Below, piece after piece: positions 8,317 to 16,227 of a stretch of DNA of 64,000 nt (position 1 is the first letter of the stretch; every line of letters starts with the position of its first letter). The notes under the pieces were generated by a model, which had not been told where the DNA came from, searched no databases, and was given only the letters and a program-made list of their open reading frames with translations. This stretch comes from Halobacillus campisalis. GTDB taxonomy: Bacteria > Bacillota > Bacilli > Bacillales > Halobacillaceae. The stretch covers positions 1 to 64,000 of the forward strand of contig NZ_JAPVRC010000010.1 of assembly GCF_030345335.1 (NCBI RefSeq), read 5' to 3'. Both the position numbers and the translations under genes were made by a program.

Positions 8317-9357
8317 TTATAAATCGTCAAATCCGTTATCTTCGGAAACTTTTGTATACTGTCTGGATTTTTGCTCGAAAAAGTCTGATTTTCCTTCATC
8401 GACTTCCTGATAGGCACGAATCCACTTCAATGGGTTTTCGTCATATTCAGGGAAAGGCTTTTTGGCCCCCATCAATTTGCAACGCTTATTTGCGATATAT
8501 CGAATATAATCCTCTAAATCATCTATTGGAATGCCGGGAAACTCATTACCGATAATGTGATGGGCCCACTTGATTTCTAAATCTACGGCTTCTTTAAAGG
8601 TTTCCGTTACGAATTCCTCATACCAATCACGGTCAAGCTGCGGATTTTCATTCAGTGTTTCTTTAAAGATATGAGCGAATAAGTTAACGTGAATCTGCTC
8701 GTCCCGGTTAATGTAATTGATCATAGTACTTGTCGAGACCATCTTTTGGTTTCGAGCCAAGTTGTAAAAGAAAGCGAATCCTGCGTAGAAAAACAGGCCT
8801 TCCAATACGACATCGTACACGACTGATTTTAAGAAATTCTCAACCGTGGGCTGATCATCGAATTGTTCATACCCATCGGTGATGAATTTATTTCTTTCGA
8901 TTAAAATGTCATCATGCTTCCAATATTCAAAAATCCGTTCTTGTTCAGCTTGGTCAACAAGAGTGGATAATACATAAGAATACGACTGGTTGTGCACCAC
9001 TTCCTGAAAAGCGAGCACCTGCATCAGGGCTGAAACACTAGAATCGGTCAGGTAGTCGGCGATTTTTCCAGAATAATCAGTTTGGATCGAATCTAAAAAA
9101 GCGAGCAAGCCGATAATCTTTTTAAATGAAACTTGTTCCTGCTCTGAAAGTTCCGGCCATTGTTTCAAGTCATTGCTCATATTGATTTCACTAGGGATCC
9201 AGAAGTTAGCGAGCATTGTTTTGTACATAGGATAAGCCCATGAATAGCGGGTATTATCCCAATTCAGCACATTCGAGCTCCGGCCATTCACCATGCCTGT
9301 TGATGCGTTGGGTGCCATATGGTCGACAAGCTTGCGTTTCTGTATAGTATGGTCCAT
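8317..9357 (-). CDS. nrdB: Ribonucleotide reductase class I, beta subunit
   Basis: This is the radical-generating R2 subunit (346 residues). The metal and radical residues are recognisable: Asp in FLDSIQTDY, Glu and His in FQEVVHNQSYSY with the radical Tyr four residues after the His, Glu in VLEGLFFYAGF, and Glu/His in RDEQIHVNLF. It supplies the tyrosyl radical to the alpha subunit for making deoxyribonucleotides. Two tandem ATGs are present; the second (9357) is 7 nt from AGGAGG and is preferred over 9360. It lies 9 bp downstream of nrdA in one operon. No nrdI gene is in the operon. Confidence 0.94.
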   Translation of the reverse strand: MDHTIQKRKLVDHMAPNASTGMVNGRSSNVLNWDNTRYSWAYPMYKTMLANFWIPSEINMSNDLKQWPELSEQEQVSFKKIIGLLAFLDSIQTDYSGKIADYLTDSSVSALMQVLAFQEVVHNQSYSYVLSTLVDQAEQERIFEYWKHDDILIERNKFITDGYEQFDDQPTVENFLKSVVYDVVLEGLFFYAGFAFFYNLARNQKMVSTSTMINYINRDEQIHVNLFAHIFKETLNENPQLDRDWYEEFVTETFKEAVDLEIKWAHHIIGNEFPGIPIDDLEDYIRYIANKRCKLMGAKKPFPEYDENPLKWIRAYQEVDEGKSDFFEQKSRQYTKVSEDNGFDDL

Positions 9358-9369
9358 CATGTTTCCTCC

Positions 9370-11592
9370 TTAAGATGAGCAGCTTTCGCACTCATCAAAA
9401 TTACCTTGGCTGGATGTCGAGCGCGTATAATAAGTCGTTTTTAATCCAGATTTCCATGCGTCTAAATGAATAGCAAGCAGCTCTTTAGCTTTGATTGAAT
9501 TCTTCACGTATATATTGAAAGAAATCGATTGATCGATATACTTTTGACGAGCAGCGTTTTGTTTAATGCTTGCATGCTGATCGACGTCATAAGCAGATTT
9601 ATAATACCAAAAAGTAGCAGGGCTTAATTCAGGCGCAGTTACTGGTATTTTGAAATCCTTTTTCTCCTCGGAATAAAACTTTTTGAAAATCGGATCGATA
9701 CTGGCTGTGCTTCCTGCAATCAAGGAAGTGCTGGAGTTCGGGGCTACAGCCATAAGGTAGCCATTCCTCATTCCATTTTGACGGACTTCCTGCTTGAGGG
9801 ATTCCCAGTTGTACTTATTGTCTTGGTCAAACGCCCGTTTAACAAAAAATTCTCCCGTTTCCCAGTCGGAGCCTTCAAAAAATGGATAGCTTCCTTTCTC
9901 TTTAGCCAGCTGGCTGCTTGAGCGGATCGTGTAATATGAAATTTCTTCGTATACGTCGTTAGCGTAACTCACAGCCTCATCGGATTCCCAGGAGATTTTT
10001 TTCTTAGCAAGCAGGTGCGCCCACCCGAAAGTACCTAATCCGACTCCTCTATAAGACTGGTTGGTCAATTGCGCCTGCAGGACTGGTATAGTATTTTGAT
10101 CGATGACGTTATCAAGCATCCTTACTTGAATGGGAATCAACCTCGGAAGGACGTCAGCTGTTACAGCCCGCCCTAAATTGATACTTGATAAATTACAGAC
10201 TACGAAGTCGCCTGGAGTCTTGACTGTAATGATTTTACCGTCTTGAACTTTTTGTTCTTCCTGCTTCGTCGGGCTCTGGTTTTGTGTGATTTCTGTGCAC
10301 AGGTTACTGCAATAAATCATCCCCTGGTGGCTGTTTGGGTTCATGCGGTTAACTTCATCTCGATAGAACATGTAAGGAGTCCCCGTCTCCAGTTGTCCTA
10401 CCATAATCCGTTTCATGATTTCGATTGCCGGGACCTTAACTTTAGTGAGCTGTTCATTTTGTACGCACGCGTTATACCGTTCGCGGAAGGAGCCGCTGCC
10501 ACGGGTTTCGTCATAATAATCTTCAAGCGAGTAACCCATTACTTTACGAACTTCATGAGGGTCGAATAAGAACCAATCTTCTCGATCTTCAACAGCTTCC
10601 ATGAATAAGTCAGGAATCGAAACACCTGTAAAGAGATCGTGCGTACGCTGACGCTCATCACCATTGTTCAAGCGGCTGTCGAGAAAAGGAAAGATATCTT
10701 TATGCCAAACGTCCAAGTATACGGCAACGGCACCTTGACGCTGTCCGAGCTGATCAACGCTCACCGCGGTGTTATTGATTTGTTTCATCCATGGAAGGAC
10801 GCCTGATGAGACCCCTTTGAACCCTCTGATGTCACTACCGCGGCTGCGTATTTTACCTAAGTAGACGCCAATTCCGCCTCCGTGCTTACTTAAATTGGCG
10901 GTGTCAGTATTACTGTCATAAATGGACTGTAGGCTGTCATCGACGGTATCAATGAAGCAGGAACTCAATTGACCGTAGCGTTTACCTGCATTAGCTAAGG
11001 TCGGTGTAGCAACGGTCATATATAGCTGACTGAGTGCCCAGTAAGATTCTTTCACTAATTCCAGACGACGGGAGGGAATTTCGTGAGCCATCAGCACCAT
11101 CGCTATGATCATAAAACGTTCCTGTGGAAGCTCATATACCAGCCCCGATTTAGAGCGGGCTAAATAGCGGTCTCCGAGTGTTTTCACTCCGATATACGTA
11201 AACAGTGCGTCCCGTTCAGGAACAATCGCTTTCTCAAGCTCGTCCATTTCTTCGTGCGAATAAAGACTGAGGAGGTTTGGGTCATAAATATCTTCACGCA
11301 CTAATATTTTCACTAAATTATGCAGTCCTTCATAGGCGTTGGAAGTGCCCCGGTTGGCTGCCGATTCTTCATACATCTGCTGAAGATGTATACGGCTGGC
11401 CAGGTAGGTCCAGTCGGGAGCCGTTTCGCTTATTTCAGCCAGACATTCTAGAATCAGTGAGTAAGCTTGTTCATTTTTATCTCCTGCTGCGTTTTTAGCT
11501 TTTTCTATGATACGTCCCATTGATAGAGATGGGAAATCGTTGGCTTGTTTCTCTAACCAGTCTTGCCAGTGGGATGTTACTACAGTAGTCAT
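9370..11592 (-). CDS. nrdA: Ribonucleotide reductase class I, alpha subunit
   Basis: The 740-residue catalytic subunit reduces ribonucleotides to deoxyribonucleotides. The redox Cys lies in ANAGKRYGQLSSCFIDT, the thiyl-radical Cys with its Asn/Glu partners in CNLSSINLG and YCSNLCTEI, and the nucleotide loop in APNSSTSLIAGSTASIDP. The C-terminal tail CESCSS carries the cysteine pair re-reduced by thioredoxin or glutaredoxin-like partners. The N-terminus (about 1-90) resembles the alpha-helical start of class Ia enzymes, but no clear ATP-cone motif was seen. It leads the operon with nrdB, behind a leader with NrdR boxes, a cobalamin riboswitch and a terminator. Confidence 0.94.
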   Translation of the reverse strand: MTTVVTSHWQDWLEKQANDFPSLSMGRIIEKAKNAAGDKNEQAYSLILECLAEISETAPDWTYLASRIHLQQMYEESAANRGTSNAYEGLHNLVKILVREDIYDPNLLSLYSHEEMDELEKAIVPERDALFTYIGVKTLGDRYLARSKSGLVYELPQERFMIIAMVLMAHEIPSRRLELVKESYWALSQLYMTVATPTLANAGKRYGQLSSCFIDTVDDSLQSIYDSNTDTANLSKHGGGIGVYLGKIRSRGSDIRGFKGVSSGVLPWMKQINNTAVSVDQLGQRQGAVAVYLDVWHKDIFPFLDSRLNNGDERQRTHDLFTGVSIPDLFMEAVEDREDWFLFDPHEVRKVMGYSLEDYYDETRGSGSFRERYNACVQNEQLTKVKVPAIEIMKRIMVGQLETGTPYMFYRDEVNRMNPNSHQGMIYCSNLCTEITQNQSPTKQEEQKVQDGKIITVKTPGDFVVCNLSSINLGRAVTADVLPRLIPIQVRMLDNVIDQNTIPVLQAQLTNQSYRGVGLGTFGWAHLLAKKKISWESDEAVSYANDVYEEISYYTIRSSSQLAKEKGSYPFFEGSDWETGEFFVKRAFDQDNKYNWESLKQEVRQNGMRNGYLMAVAPNSSTSLIAGSTASIDPIFKKFYSEEKKDFKIPVTAPELSPATFWYYKSAYDVDQHASIKQNAARQKYIDQSISFNIYVKNSIKAKELLAIHLDAWKSGLKTTYYTRSTSSQGNFDECESCSS

Positions 11593-11631
11593 GAAATCAC
11601 TCCTCTTTTATCACTAATATAAAAAAATCCA

Positions 11632-11662
11632 TAAAAAAATCCGCTCAAGGATGTGAGCGGAT
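11632..11662 (-). terminator. Riboswitch-controlled intrinsic terminator before nrdA
   Basis: On the minus strand, ATCCGCTCA (11662-11654), a 6-nt loop and TGAGCGGAT (11647-11639) form a 9-bp stem followed by T7. It lies between the cobalamin aptamer and the nrdA start codon. It is the likely expression platform: formed when B12 is bound, stopping transcription before nrdA. Confidence 0.82.
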
Positions 11663-11750
11663 GAAACCATGCAATGAAAGAGGGTCAACAAGAGAGCCGC
11701 CTTCATTCCATCGCCTCATCTTCTCAGTCCCCGAAGAAGTTGAAACTTTT

Positions 11751-11915
11751 GCGAAAGAAGACAGGTCTCCTGACTCACACCCGATTCTACTCCGGACCTT
11801 CCCATGCTGGATTCTGCACAGTGGATTATTCCGTTTCGCGAGTGCTTACAGTTGCGGGGGCAGTTCTGGATTTCAACCAGATTCCCTTTTAAGCCTTGTG
11901 GCATCTTCTGTTCGC
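11751..11915 (-). ncRNA. Cobalamin (B12) riboswitch aptamer in the nrdAB leader
   Basis: The minus strand carries the conserved cobalamin-aptamer blocks in order: AAAAGGGAA, then GAAATCCAGAACTGCCCCCG, GCAACTGTAAGC, CCACTG, ATGGGAAGG, and the B12-box core GAGTCAGGAGACCTG. The closing P1 stem is visible: GCGAACAGAAGA (11915-11904) pairs with TCTTCTTTCGC (11761-11751). An 88-nt linker connects it to the terminator at 11632-11662. Known cobalamin riboswitches mostly control B12 synthesis and uptake; control of a class I reductase has been described in Streptomyces. Binding is expected to lower nrdAB expression. Confidence 0.93.
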
Positions 11916-11917
11916 GG

Positions 11918-11933
11918 ATACTATATATGGTGT
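11918..11933 (-). promoter_or_regulatory. NrdR box 2
   Basis: ACACCATATATAGTAT on the minus strand matches the NrdR consensus acaCwAtATaTwGtgt at 14 of 16 positions. It lies exactly 31 bp from the other box, the three-helical-turn spacing typical of NrdR tandem sites. Confidence 0.75.
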
Positions 11934-11948
11934 TTTCGTTGTGTTTGA

Positions 11949-11964
11949 TTAGCTTATATTGTGT
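11949..11964 (-). promoter_or_regulatory. NrdR box 1
   Basis: ACACAATATAAGCTAA on the minus strand matches the left half of the NrdR consensus perfectly and the right half poorly. It overlaps the end of the predicted -10 element, fitting repression. Confidence 0.6.
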
Positions 11965-11990
11965 TATAAGCATAACTGAGATTTTTCCAA
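11963..11990 (-). promoter_or_regulatory. Predicted nrdAB promoter
   Basis: TTGGAA (11990-11985), a 16-bp spacer and TATAAC (11968-11963) form a reasonable sigma-A promoter. Initiation near 11956 would place the NrdR boxes over the start and the whole aptamer inside the leader. Confidence 0.5.
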
Positions 11991-12180
11991 TGTGCAAATC
12001 TTTTTGAACAGCCGGGCGCATTTTTTCAAAGTGGCCTAGCTGGAATCGGATAAACCTTTTATATTCTAACGAAAATATCTTCAGGGTAAAAGAGGAAAGA
12101 GTTAAAGATCGAAATCGTTTCACGCAAAAGGTCTCGGCACCTGTTATTATAAAAGTATGTAAACCGCAGGAGGGATTGGA

Positions 12181-12861
12181 ATGACATTTAACTGGCACAA
12201 AGAAGCGGAAAAGCAATGGGACGAGCGTGCGGGCTTTTGGAATGCGAATAGTGAGAACATGTGGGATACCGGTAGCAGGAAAACAATCATTCCCTTTTTT
12301 AAAAAACACATAAAAGAAGGAAGTACGGTCGCCGACCTCGGATGCGGCGATGGCTACGGATCCTTTAAATTAGAAAAAGAAGGCTACCATGTCACCGGCC
12401 TGGATATTTCAGAAGATATGATCCGCCGGGCAAAGTCGAGACTTGAACATGAAAGGCTTCAATTCGTCCAGGGTGATTTAGTCCATCTCCCTTTTGAAGA
12501 GGAACGTTTCGATGCGATTATGGCGATCAACTGTTTAGAGTGGGTAGAGGTGCCTTATGAGGGGCTTCAAGAGATGAAGAGGATCCTTAAACCGGGCGGC
12601 AAACTGTGTATTGGTGTGTTAGGACCTACGGCAAAACCAAGGATGAACAGCTATCGGCGCGTCTATGGTGAAGAGGTAATATGCAATACGATGATGCCGT
12701 GGGAACTGGAAGAAATGGCACTGGAAACAGGGTGGCACCTTGAAGGAGGCTACGGCGTTTTTAAACGTGAAGTGGAAGGAAAAGACGTCTCTTTTCTCCC
12801 AAAAGATTTGCTGCAGGCCTTAACGTTCATGTGGGTATTCATTTTTGAGAAGGATAAATGA
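12181..12861 (+). CDS. Class I SAM-dependent methyltransferase
   Basis: The 226-residue protein carries the Rossmann-type SAM-binding motif I VADLGCGDGYGSFKLEKEG (about 50-68), the acidic LDIS post-I position and motif II FDAIMAINCLEWVE. The methyltransferase domain (Methyltransf_11 type) spans about 45-150, followed by a C-terminal part likely to bind the substrate. The substrate cannot be deduced. A good site, CAGGAGGG, precedes the ATG by about 7 nt. The gene is divergent from nrdA and appears to stand alone. Confidence 0.85.
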   Translation: MTFNWHKEAEKQWDERAGFWNANSENMWDTGSRKTIIPFFKKHIKEGSTVADLGCGDGYGSFKLEKEGYHVTGLDISEDMIRRAKSRLEHERLQFVQGDLVHLPFEEERFDAIMAINCLEWVEVPYEGLQEMKRILKPGGKLCIGVLGPTAKPRMNSYRRVYGEEVICNTMMPWELEEMALETGWHLEGGYGVFKREVEGKDVSFLPKDLLQALTFMWVFIFEKDK

Positions 12862-13116
12862 ATCGTTAATAAAAACATTTTAAATTGCTGCCAGTTCGGT
12901 TTCGGGTCATAAAGAACCAGAGTTTATGGGGGATGGTTAACTTTTCGTGGGCGTCCGATGATTTTCCTGCTGTAAAATATACGTCATGCAGGTAAGCGAG
13001 CTTTGTCTGGAAAGTGTTACTTGAGAAGCAATCTACAGTGGAAGCTTAAAAAGTAAAAGAGGAAAATGTTAAAAAACGTCGAAAATACCCATATAAAAAA
13101 TAATGAGGTGAAACAA

Positions 13117-13533
13117 GTGGAAACTAAAGCTAACGGTATGTTTGTCAATTTACCAGTCAAAGATTTGAATGCCTCCATTGATTTTTTTACCAAACTCGGT
13201 TTCACTTTTAACCCCCAATTCACTAGTGAAGAAGCTGCATGTATGGTTATTGCTGAAAATATGTATGCGATGTTATTAGTCGAAAAGTATTTCACATCCT
13301 TCACGAAACGAGTTATTCCTAATGGAGAGAAATCCGCTGAGGTTATCCTGGCTTTGTCTTTGGAGAGTCGCGAGGAAGTAGATACTTTAGTAAATAAAGC
13401 CTTTGAAGCTGGAGCGGAACGATTTAATGAACCGATGGACCATGGTTTCATGTATGGATGGAGCTTTCAAGATTTAGACCATCATCTATGGGAAGTCTTT
13501 TATATGGACGAAAGCGGGATGGAGAACGAGTAG
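13117..13533 (+). CDS. VOC-family (glyoxalase/dioxygenase-fold) protein
   Basis: The protein has the vicinal-oxygen-chelate fold: two beta-alpha-beta-beta-beta modules, beginning FVNLPVKDLNASIDFFTKLGF and ending FQDLDHHLWEVFYMD, where the final Glu is the usual metal-ligand position. The sequence resembles extradiol-dioxygenase-like or lactoylglutathione-lyase-like proteins of unknown substrate. I chose the GTG at 13117, which follows GAGGTG by 6 nt. An in-frame ATG at 13066 would add 17 residues outside the domain. Confidence 0.8.
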   Translation: METKANGMFVNLPVKDLNASIDFFTKLGFTFNPQFTSEEAACMVIAENMYAMLLVEKYFTSFTKRVIPNGEKSAEVILALSLESREEVDTLVNKAFEAGAERFNEPMDHGFMYGWSFQDLDHHLWEVFYMDESGMENE

Positions 13534-13572
13534 AAAGTAAAGGTGGAGTGTATTTATATTTTGAAGAGGTGA

Positions 13573-14094
13573 GTGACGATTAGAAAAATAGAAGTCAGAC
13601 CTTTTGATAGGCGATGGGAAAGTAAGTTCAGACAAGAAGCGTCAGCTATAGAAGGAATTTTCGGAAGACACTTAGTTGACATTCACCATATAGGCAGCAC
13701 AGCAATAGAAGGTATGAAAGCTAAGCCGATCATCGATATCATGCCAGTATTGGACATTATCAGCAGAGCAGACGAGTATGTCCAGGCTATGGAAGCATCA
13801 GGTTATGAAGTGATGGGGGAAAACGGTATACAAGGCCGTCGTTTTTATCAAAAAGGGGGAGACGAACGTTCCCACCATGTTCATATATTTGAAGCGGGTC
13901 ATCCTGAAATTGAAAGGCATTTAGTATTCAGGGATTACTTGAGGAGCCATCCGCAAGATGCTGCAGCTTATGGTGAGTTGAAAGAGCGTTTGGCTTACGA
14001 TTTTCCTCATGATATAGAAAGGTATATTCAAGGGAAGAAGAGCCTTGTCGGTCAAATCGAAGTTCGTGCGTTCGAGTGGTTTCGAAAGTTGTGA
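13573..14094 (+). CDS. GrpB/UPF0157 family protein
   Basis: A 173-residue protein containing IHHIGSTAIEGMKAKPIIDIMPVLD, the signature of the GrpB (UPF0157) family, a nucleotidyltransferase-like fold of uncertain role. The remainder is intact to the usual C-terminus (HDIERYIQGKKSLV). It starts at a GTG preceded by GAAGAGGTGA. It is one of several small single-gene units in this part of the window. Confidence 0.85.
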   Translation: MTIRKIEVRPFDRRWESKFRQEASAIEGIFGRHLVDIHHIGSTAIEGMKAKPIIDIMPVLDIISRADEYVQAMEASGYEVMGENGIQGRRFYQKGGDERSHHVHIFEAGHPEIERHLVFRDYLRSHPQDAAAYGELKERLAYDFPHDIERYIQGKKSLVGQIEVRAFEWFRKL

Positions 14095-14220
14095 ATTCGA
14101 ATAGGTCAGCGATGAGAGTGGGAGCCTCCTGGAATGATTACTCTTAGAAATGTTTAAAGAAAATCAGATCTTTGAAGTTTAGATAATTGAGTTCAGAATA
14201 TTTAGGGGAGCGAAGCGCAA

Positions 14221-14742
14221 ATGTTTTCTCAAGAGGTTAAGCAGCGTATTCAAAGAGTTTTAAATCAAGAAAATGAACAGGTCTCCGATGATTACATAGG
14301 CAGGTTGACAAAGGTGGAAGTCATGGATTTGTACCTTCAAGATTATGGCCAGTGCATTTCCCCGAAAGAAATCAGGAGGGTCATTCTTGATATTTTCGGA
14401 GTGAATTTAGAAGGAATATCAGCGCTCGAGAAGCTGAGGATTTCACTTTTTTCAAAAGGACAGTGGATTGCTCAGAATAAGAAAGACTTATTCGTCGTAT
14501 ATACTGGCGCAAATGACAAAGATGTAAAGATCTCTCCTACAGCTTATTTCACAAAAGAGACGGGACTAATACAAGTCCCTAACGCTTTGAACCAAAGACT
14601 GAAAGCATTAGGGTATCATCAATTGGAAGATGGGTCTTGGTTCTATGCAGAGCCTGATGGTGGAAGTGTTTCTTTAGCCTTTAAAGATCAAACGATCGCA
14701 GCGATTGGTGAAGTTGTGATGACGACATTTAAAGAAATATAA
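14221..14742 (+). CDS. Conserved-looking hypothetical protein
   Basis: I do not recognise this 173-residue protein. It is soluble, with a helical N-terminal half (about 1-85) that contains a possible helix-turn-helix-like stretch, ISPKEIRRVILDIFGV, and a C-terminal half rich in beta segments. No signal peptide, TM helix or catalytic motif is visible. The gene has a fair ribosome binding site (GGGAGCG) and its own strong terminator, which supports it as real. Confidence 0.6.
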   Translation: MFSQEVKQRIQRVLNQENEQVSDDYIGRLTKVEVMDLYLQDYGQCISPKEIRRVILDIFGVNLEGISALEKLRISLFSKGQWIAQNKKDLFVVYTGANDKDVKISPTAYFTKETGLIQVPNALNQRLKALGYHQLEDGSWFYAEPDGGSVSLAFKDQTIAAIGEVVMTTFKEI

Positions 14743-14744
14743 CG

Positions 14745-14779
14745 AAAACCTCGCAATCCACATGGATTGCGAGGTTTTT
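14745..14779. terminator. Bidirectional terminator
   Basis: AAAACCTCGCAATCCA (14745-14760) and TGGATTGCGAGGTTTT (14763-14778) form a 16-bp stem with a T-tail on one strand and an A-tail on the other. It serves the converging genes ending at 14742 and 14786. Confidence 0.9.
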
Positions 14780-14785
14780 AGCATT

Positions 14786-15640
14786 TTAGTGGATGTTCCA
14801 TAAAAATTCAGCAACAGATTGATCGACACCTGTATGTTCATGAAGGCCGGAATGAGTAGCTCCTTTATCACGGAAAGTTTCTTTTTTGTAATGACTATGA
14901 GGTACAATACCTTTGATTCCATGAGCGCTCTGAGCCGTGACGAGGCCATCCCATTGCTCGGATCTTTTATCTTCCTCGTTAATGACTCCTGCGATCGAAA
15001 AGGTTTGAATACCCTCGTCAAAGTTATCTTTACTGTTAAGCATGGTAAGGAGCGCGTTGGATTCCACTTGGAGATCCACTGTGGCTTCTCCTGTATTCAA
15101 GGCAAAATAATCTTCCTGACCGATCCCTAAAAATGGGCTTCCGATCGTCACAAGCTTCTTTACATCAGGATAATTTCCTTCCTGGTTATTCAGCAGGAAA
15201 TTAGTAGATGCCAGCCCTCCCATGGAGTGGCCCACAAGGTTGACCTGATCGACAGAAAAATGTTCCTTTAAATCAGTCATAATCTTCTGCATCCAGTTCG
15301 TCTGCTGAGCGATACTGGCTCTGTTATTTTCGAATATCACCTGGATAAAAGGGTTTGTTTCTGAAGGGATTCCTCCATTAATTTTCACGTCACCTGAAGC
15401 AGTGACGTAGACGAGCATACGTTTTTTACCCCAATTGTTGTTCTCAAACCGGTCCAGCATCGTATTAAATGAGCCGTGACCTCCCTTAAAGCCGTGCACA
15501 AATACAGTGGGGGTCTTCTCCAACGGTTTTTCTGAACGGGTAGGTGTGGAGTTGAAAAAAAAGATGGAACCGCCCAACAAGAAAGATAGAACGGTTAGAA
15601 GTATGAACTTGTATTTATGGTTCATAATTTTGTAAAGCAT
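14786..15640 (-). CDS. DUF915-type alpha/beta hydrolase, surface anchored
   Basis: The protein starts with an uncleaved-type signal or anchor (about 10-30, FILLTVLSFLLGGSIFFF) followed by an extracytoplasmic alpha/beta-hydrolase domain. TVFVHGFKGG provides the oxyanion loop, VGHSMGGLAS the nucleophile Ser elbow, and HSGLHEH near the C-terminus the catalytic His region. This matches the DUF915 family of cell-surface lipase/esterase-like hydrolases found in Gram-positives; substrate unknown. GGGAGG lies 6 nt before the ATG. Confidence 0.85.
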   Translation of the reverse strand: MLYKIMNHKYKFILLTVLSFLLGGSIFFFNSTPTRSEKPLEKTPTVFVHGFKGGHGSFNTMLDRFENNNWGKKRMLVYVTASGDVKINGGIPSETNPFIQVIFENNRASIAQQTNWMQKIMTDLKEHFSVDQVNLVGHSMGGLASTNFLLNNQEGNYPDVKKLVTIGSPFLGIGQEDYFALNTGEATVDLQVESNALLTMLNSKDNFDEGIQTFSIAGVINEEDKRSEQWDGLVTAQSAHGIKGIVPHSHYKKETFRDKGATHSGLHEHTGVDQSVAEFLWNIH

Positions 15641-15996
15641 GGTGGTCCTCCCAATATCATCTTCCTCAAGTTTAATACAAATTTCTACTTTTATAAACCT
15701 TATATTTCATTCTTGTTACAAATGTTACAAAAACATGTACTGTATCTTCTTGATTATTTGTTCTTTCCTTCATGATCATACACTTTCCAAAATCAGCGAT
15801 TGTAAAACGTAAAAAAGCGCTGACAAAGAAAGTTAGCGCTTCTTAAATAATGTTGCTAATAAAGCTTTATATGATAGAGATGACCTTGGGTGAAGATGAA
15901 AAATTTTTCTACTCCTAATAAGTTGTCCGTAATTTATGAATGAAGAGCTATTGCATCTTCATATGTATAAAAGAGTATGGAAAAGGAGTGATAAAA
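15641..15996. other. Gene-free region with an orphan hairpin
   Basis: The stretch separates divergent genes. AAGCGCTGAC (15815-15824) and GTTAGCGCTT (15832-15841) form a 10-bp stem followed on the minus strand by T6, a terminator-like structure with no obvious gene behind it. TTGTTACAAATGTTACAAAAAC near 15714 has a repeated GTTACAAA that could be a regulator site. Nothing else is recognised. Confidence 0.4.
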
Positions 15997-16215
15997 GTGA
16001 ATAACCCCATGTTTTTAAGTCTGTACGACCCCTATGTTGTTCAAACATTGCAATCCGTAAGCGGTTCGTCCGTTACTGTTCAGACGACTCACGGATCAGT
16101 GAGAGGTATATTAACGAACGTGATGCCTGACCATATTGTTGTGGAAAATAGCGGTACGCCTTTTTTCATTCGTATCCAGCAGATCATCTGGGTCTTTCCG
16201 ACAAATGAAGCGTAA
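15997..16215 (+). CDS. DUF2642 family protein (YuzF-like)
   Basis: From the GTG at 15997, which lies 6 nt after AAGGAGTG, this encodes a 72-residue protein. It resembles DUF2642/YuzF, a compact Sm-like beta fold: VSGSSVTVQTTHGSVRGILTNVMPDHIVVE and the ending FFIRIQQIIWVFP are typical. Family members are often found with spore-coat or catalase genes; the function is unknown. It lies 12 bp upstream of the manganese catalase gene, so the two are probably co-expressed. An upstream in-frame ATG (15940) lacks a ribosome binding site. Confidence 0.8.
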   Translation: MNNPMFLSLYDPYVVQTLQSVSGSSVTVQTTHGSVRGILTNVMPDHIVVENSGTPFFIRIQQIIWVFPTNEA

Positions 16216-16227
16216 AGGAGTGAATTT

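Noticed and set aside
11661-12309. Open frames on both strands between nrdA and the methyltransferase gene
   Set aside because: They cover the cobalamin aptamer and expression platform, where sequence is constrained by RNA structure; no ribosome binding sites.
13017-13451. 144-codon minus-strand frame opposite the VOC gene
   Set aside because: Shadow of the plus-strand gene, which has a clear domain and ribosome binding site.
15815-15841. Terminator-like hairpin as end of a small RNA
   Set aside because: A perfect 10-bp stem with T6 on the minus strand, but no promoter or gene behind it could be seen; listed only within the gene-free region.
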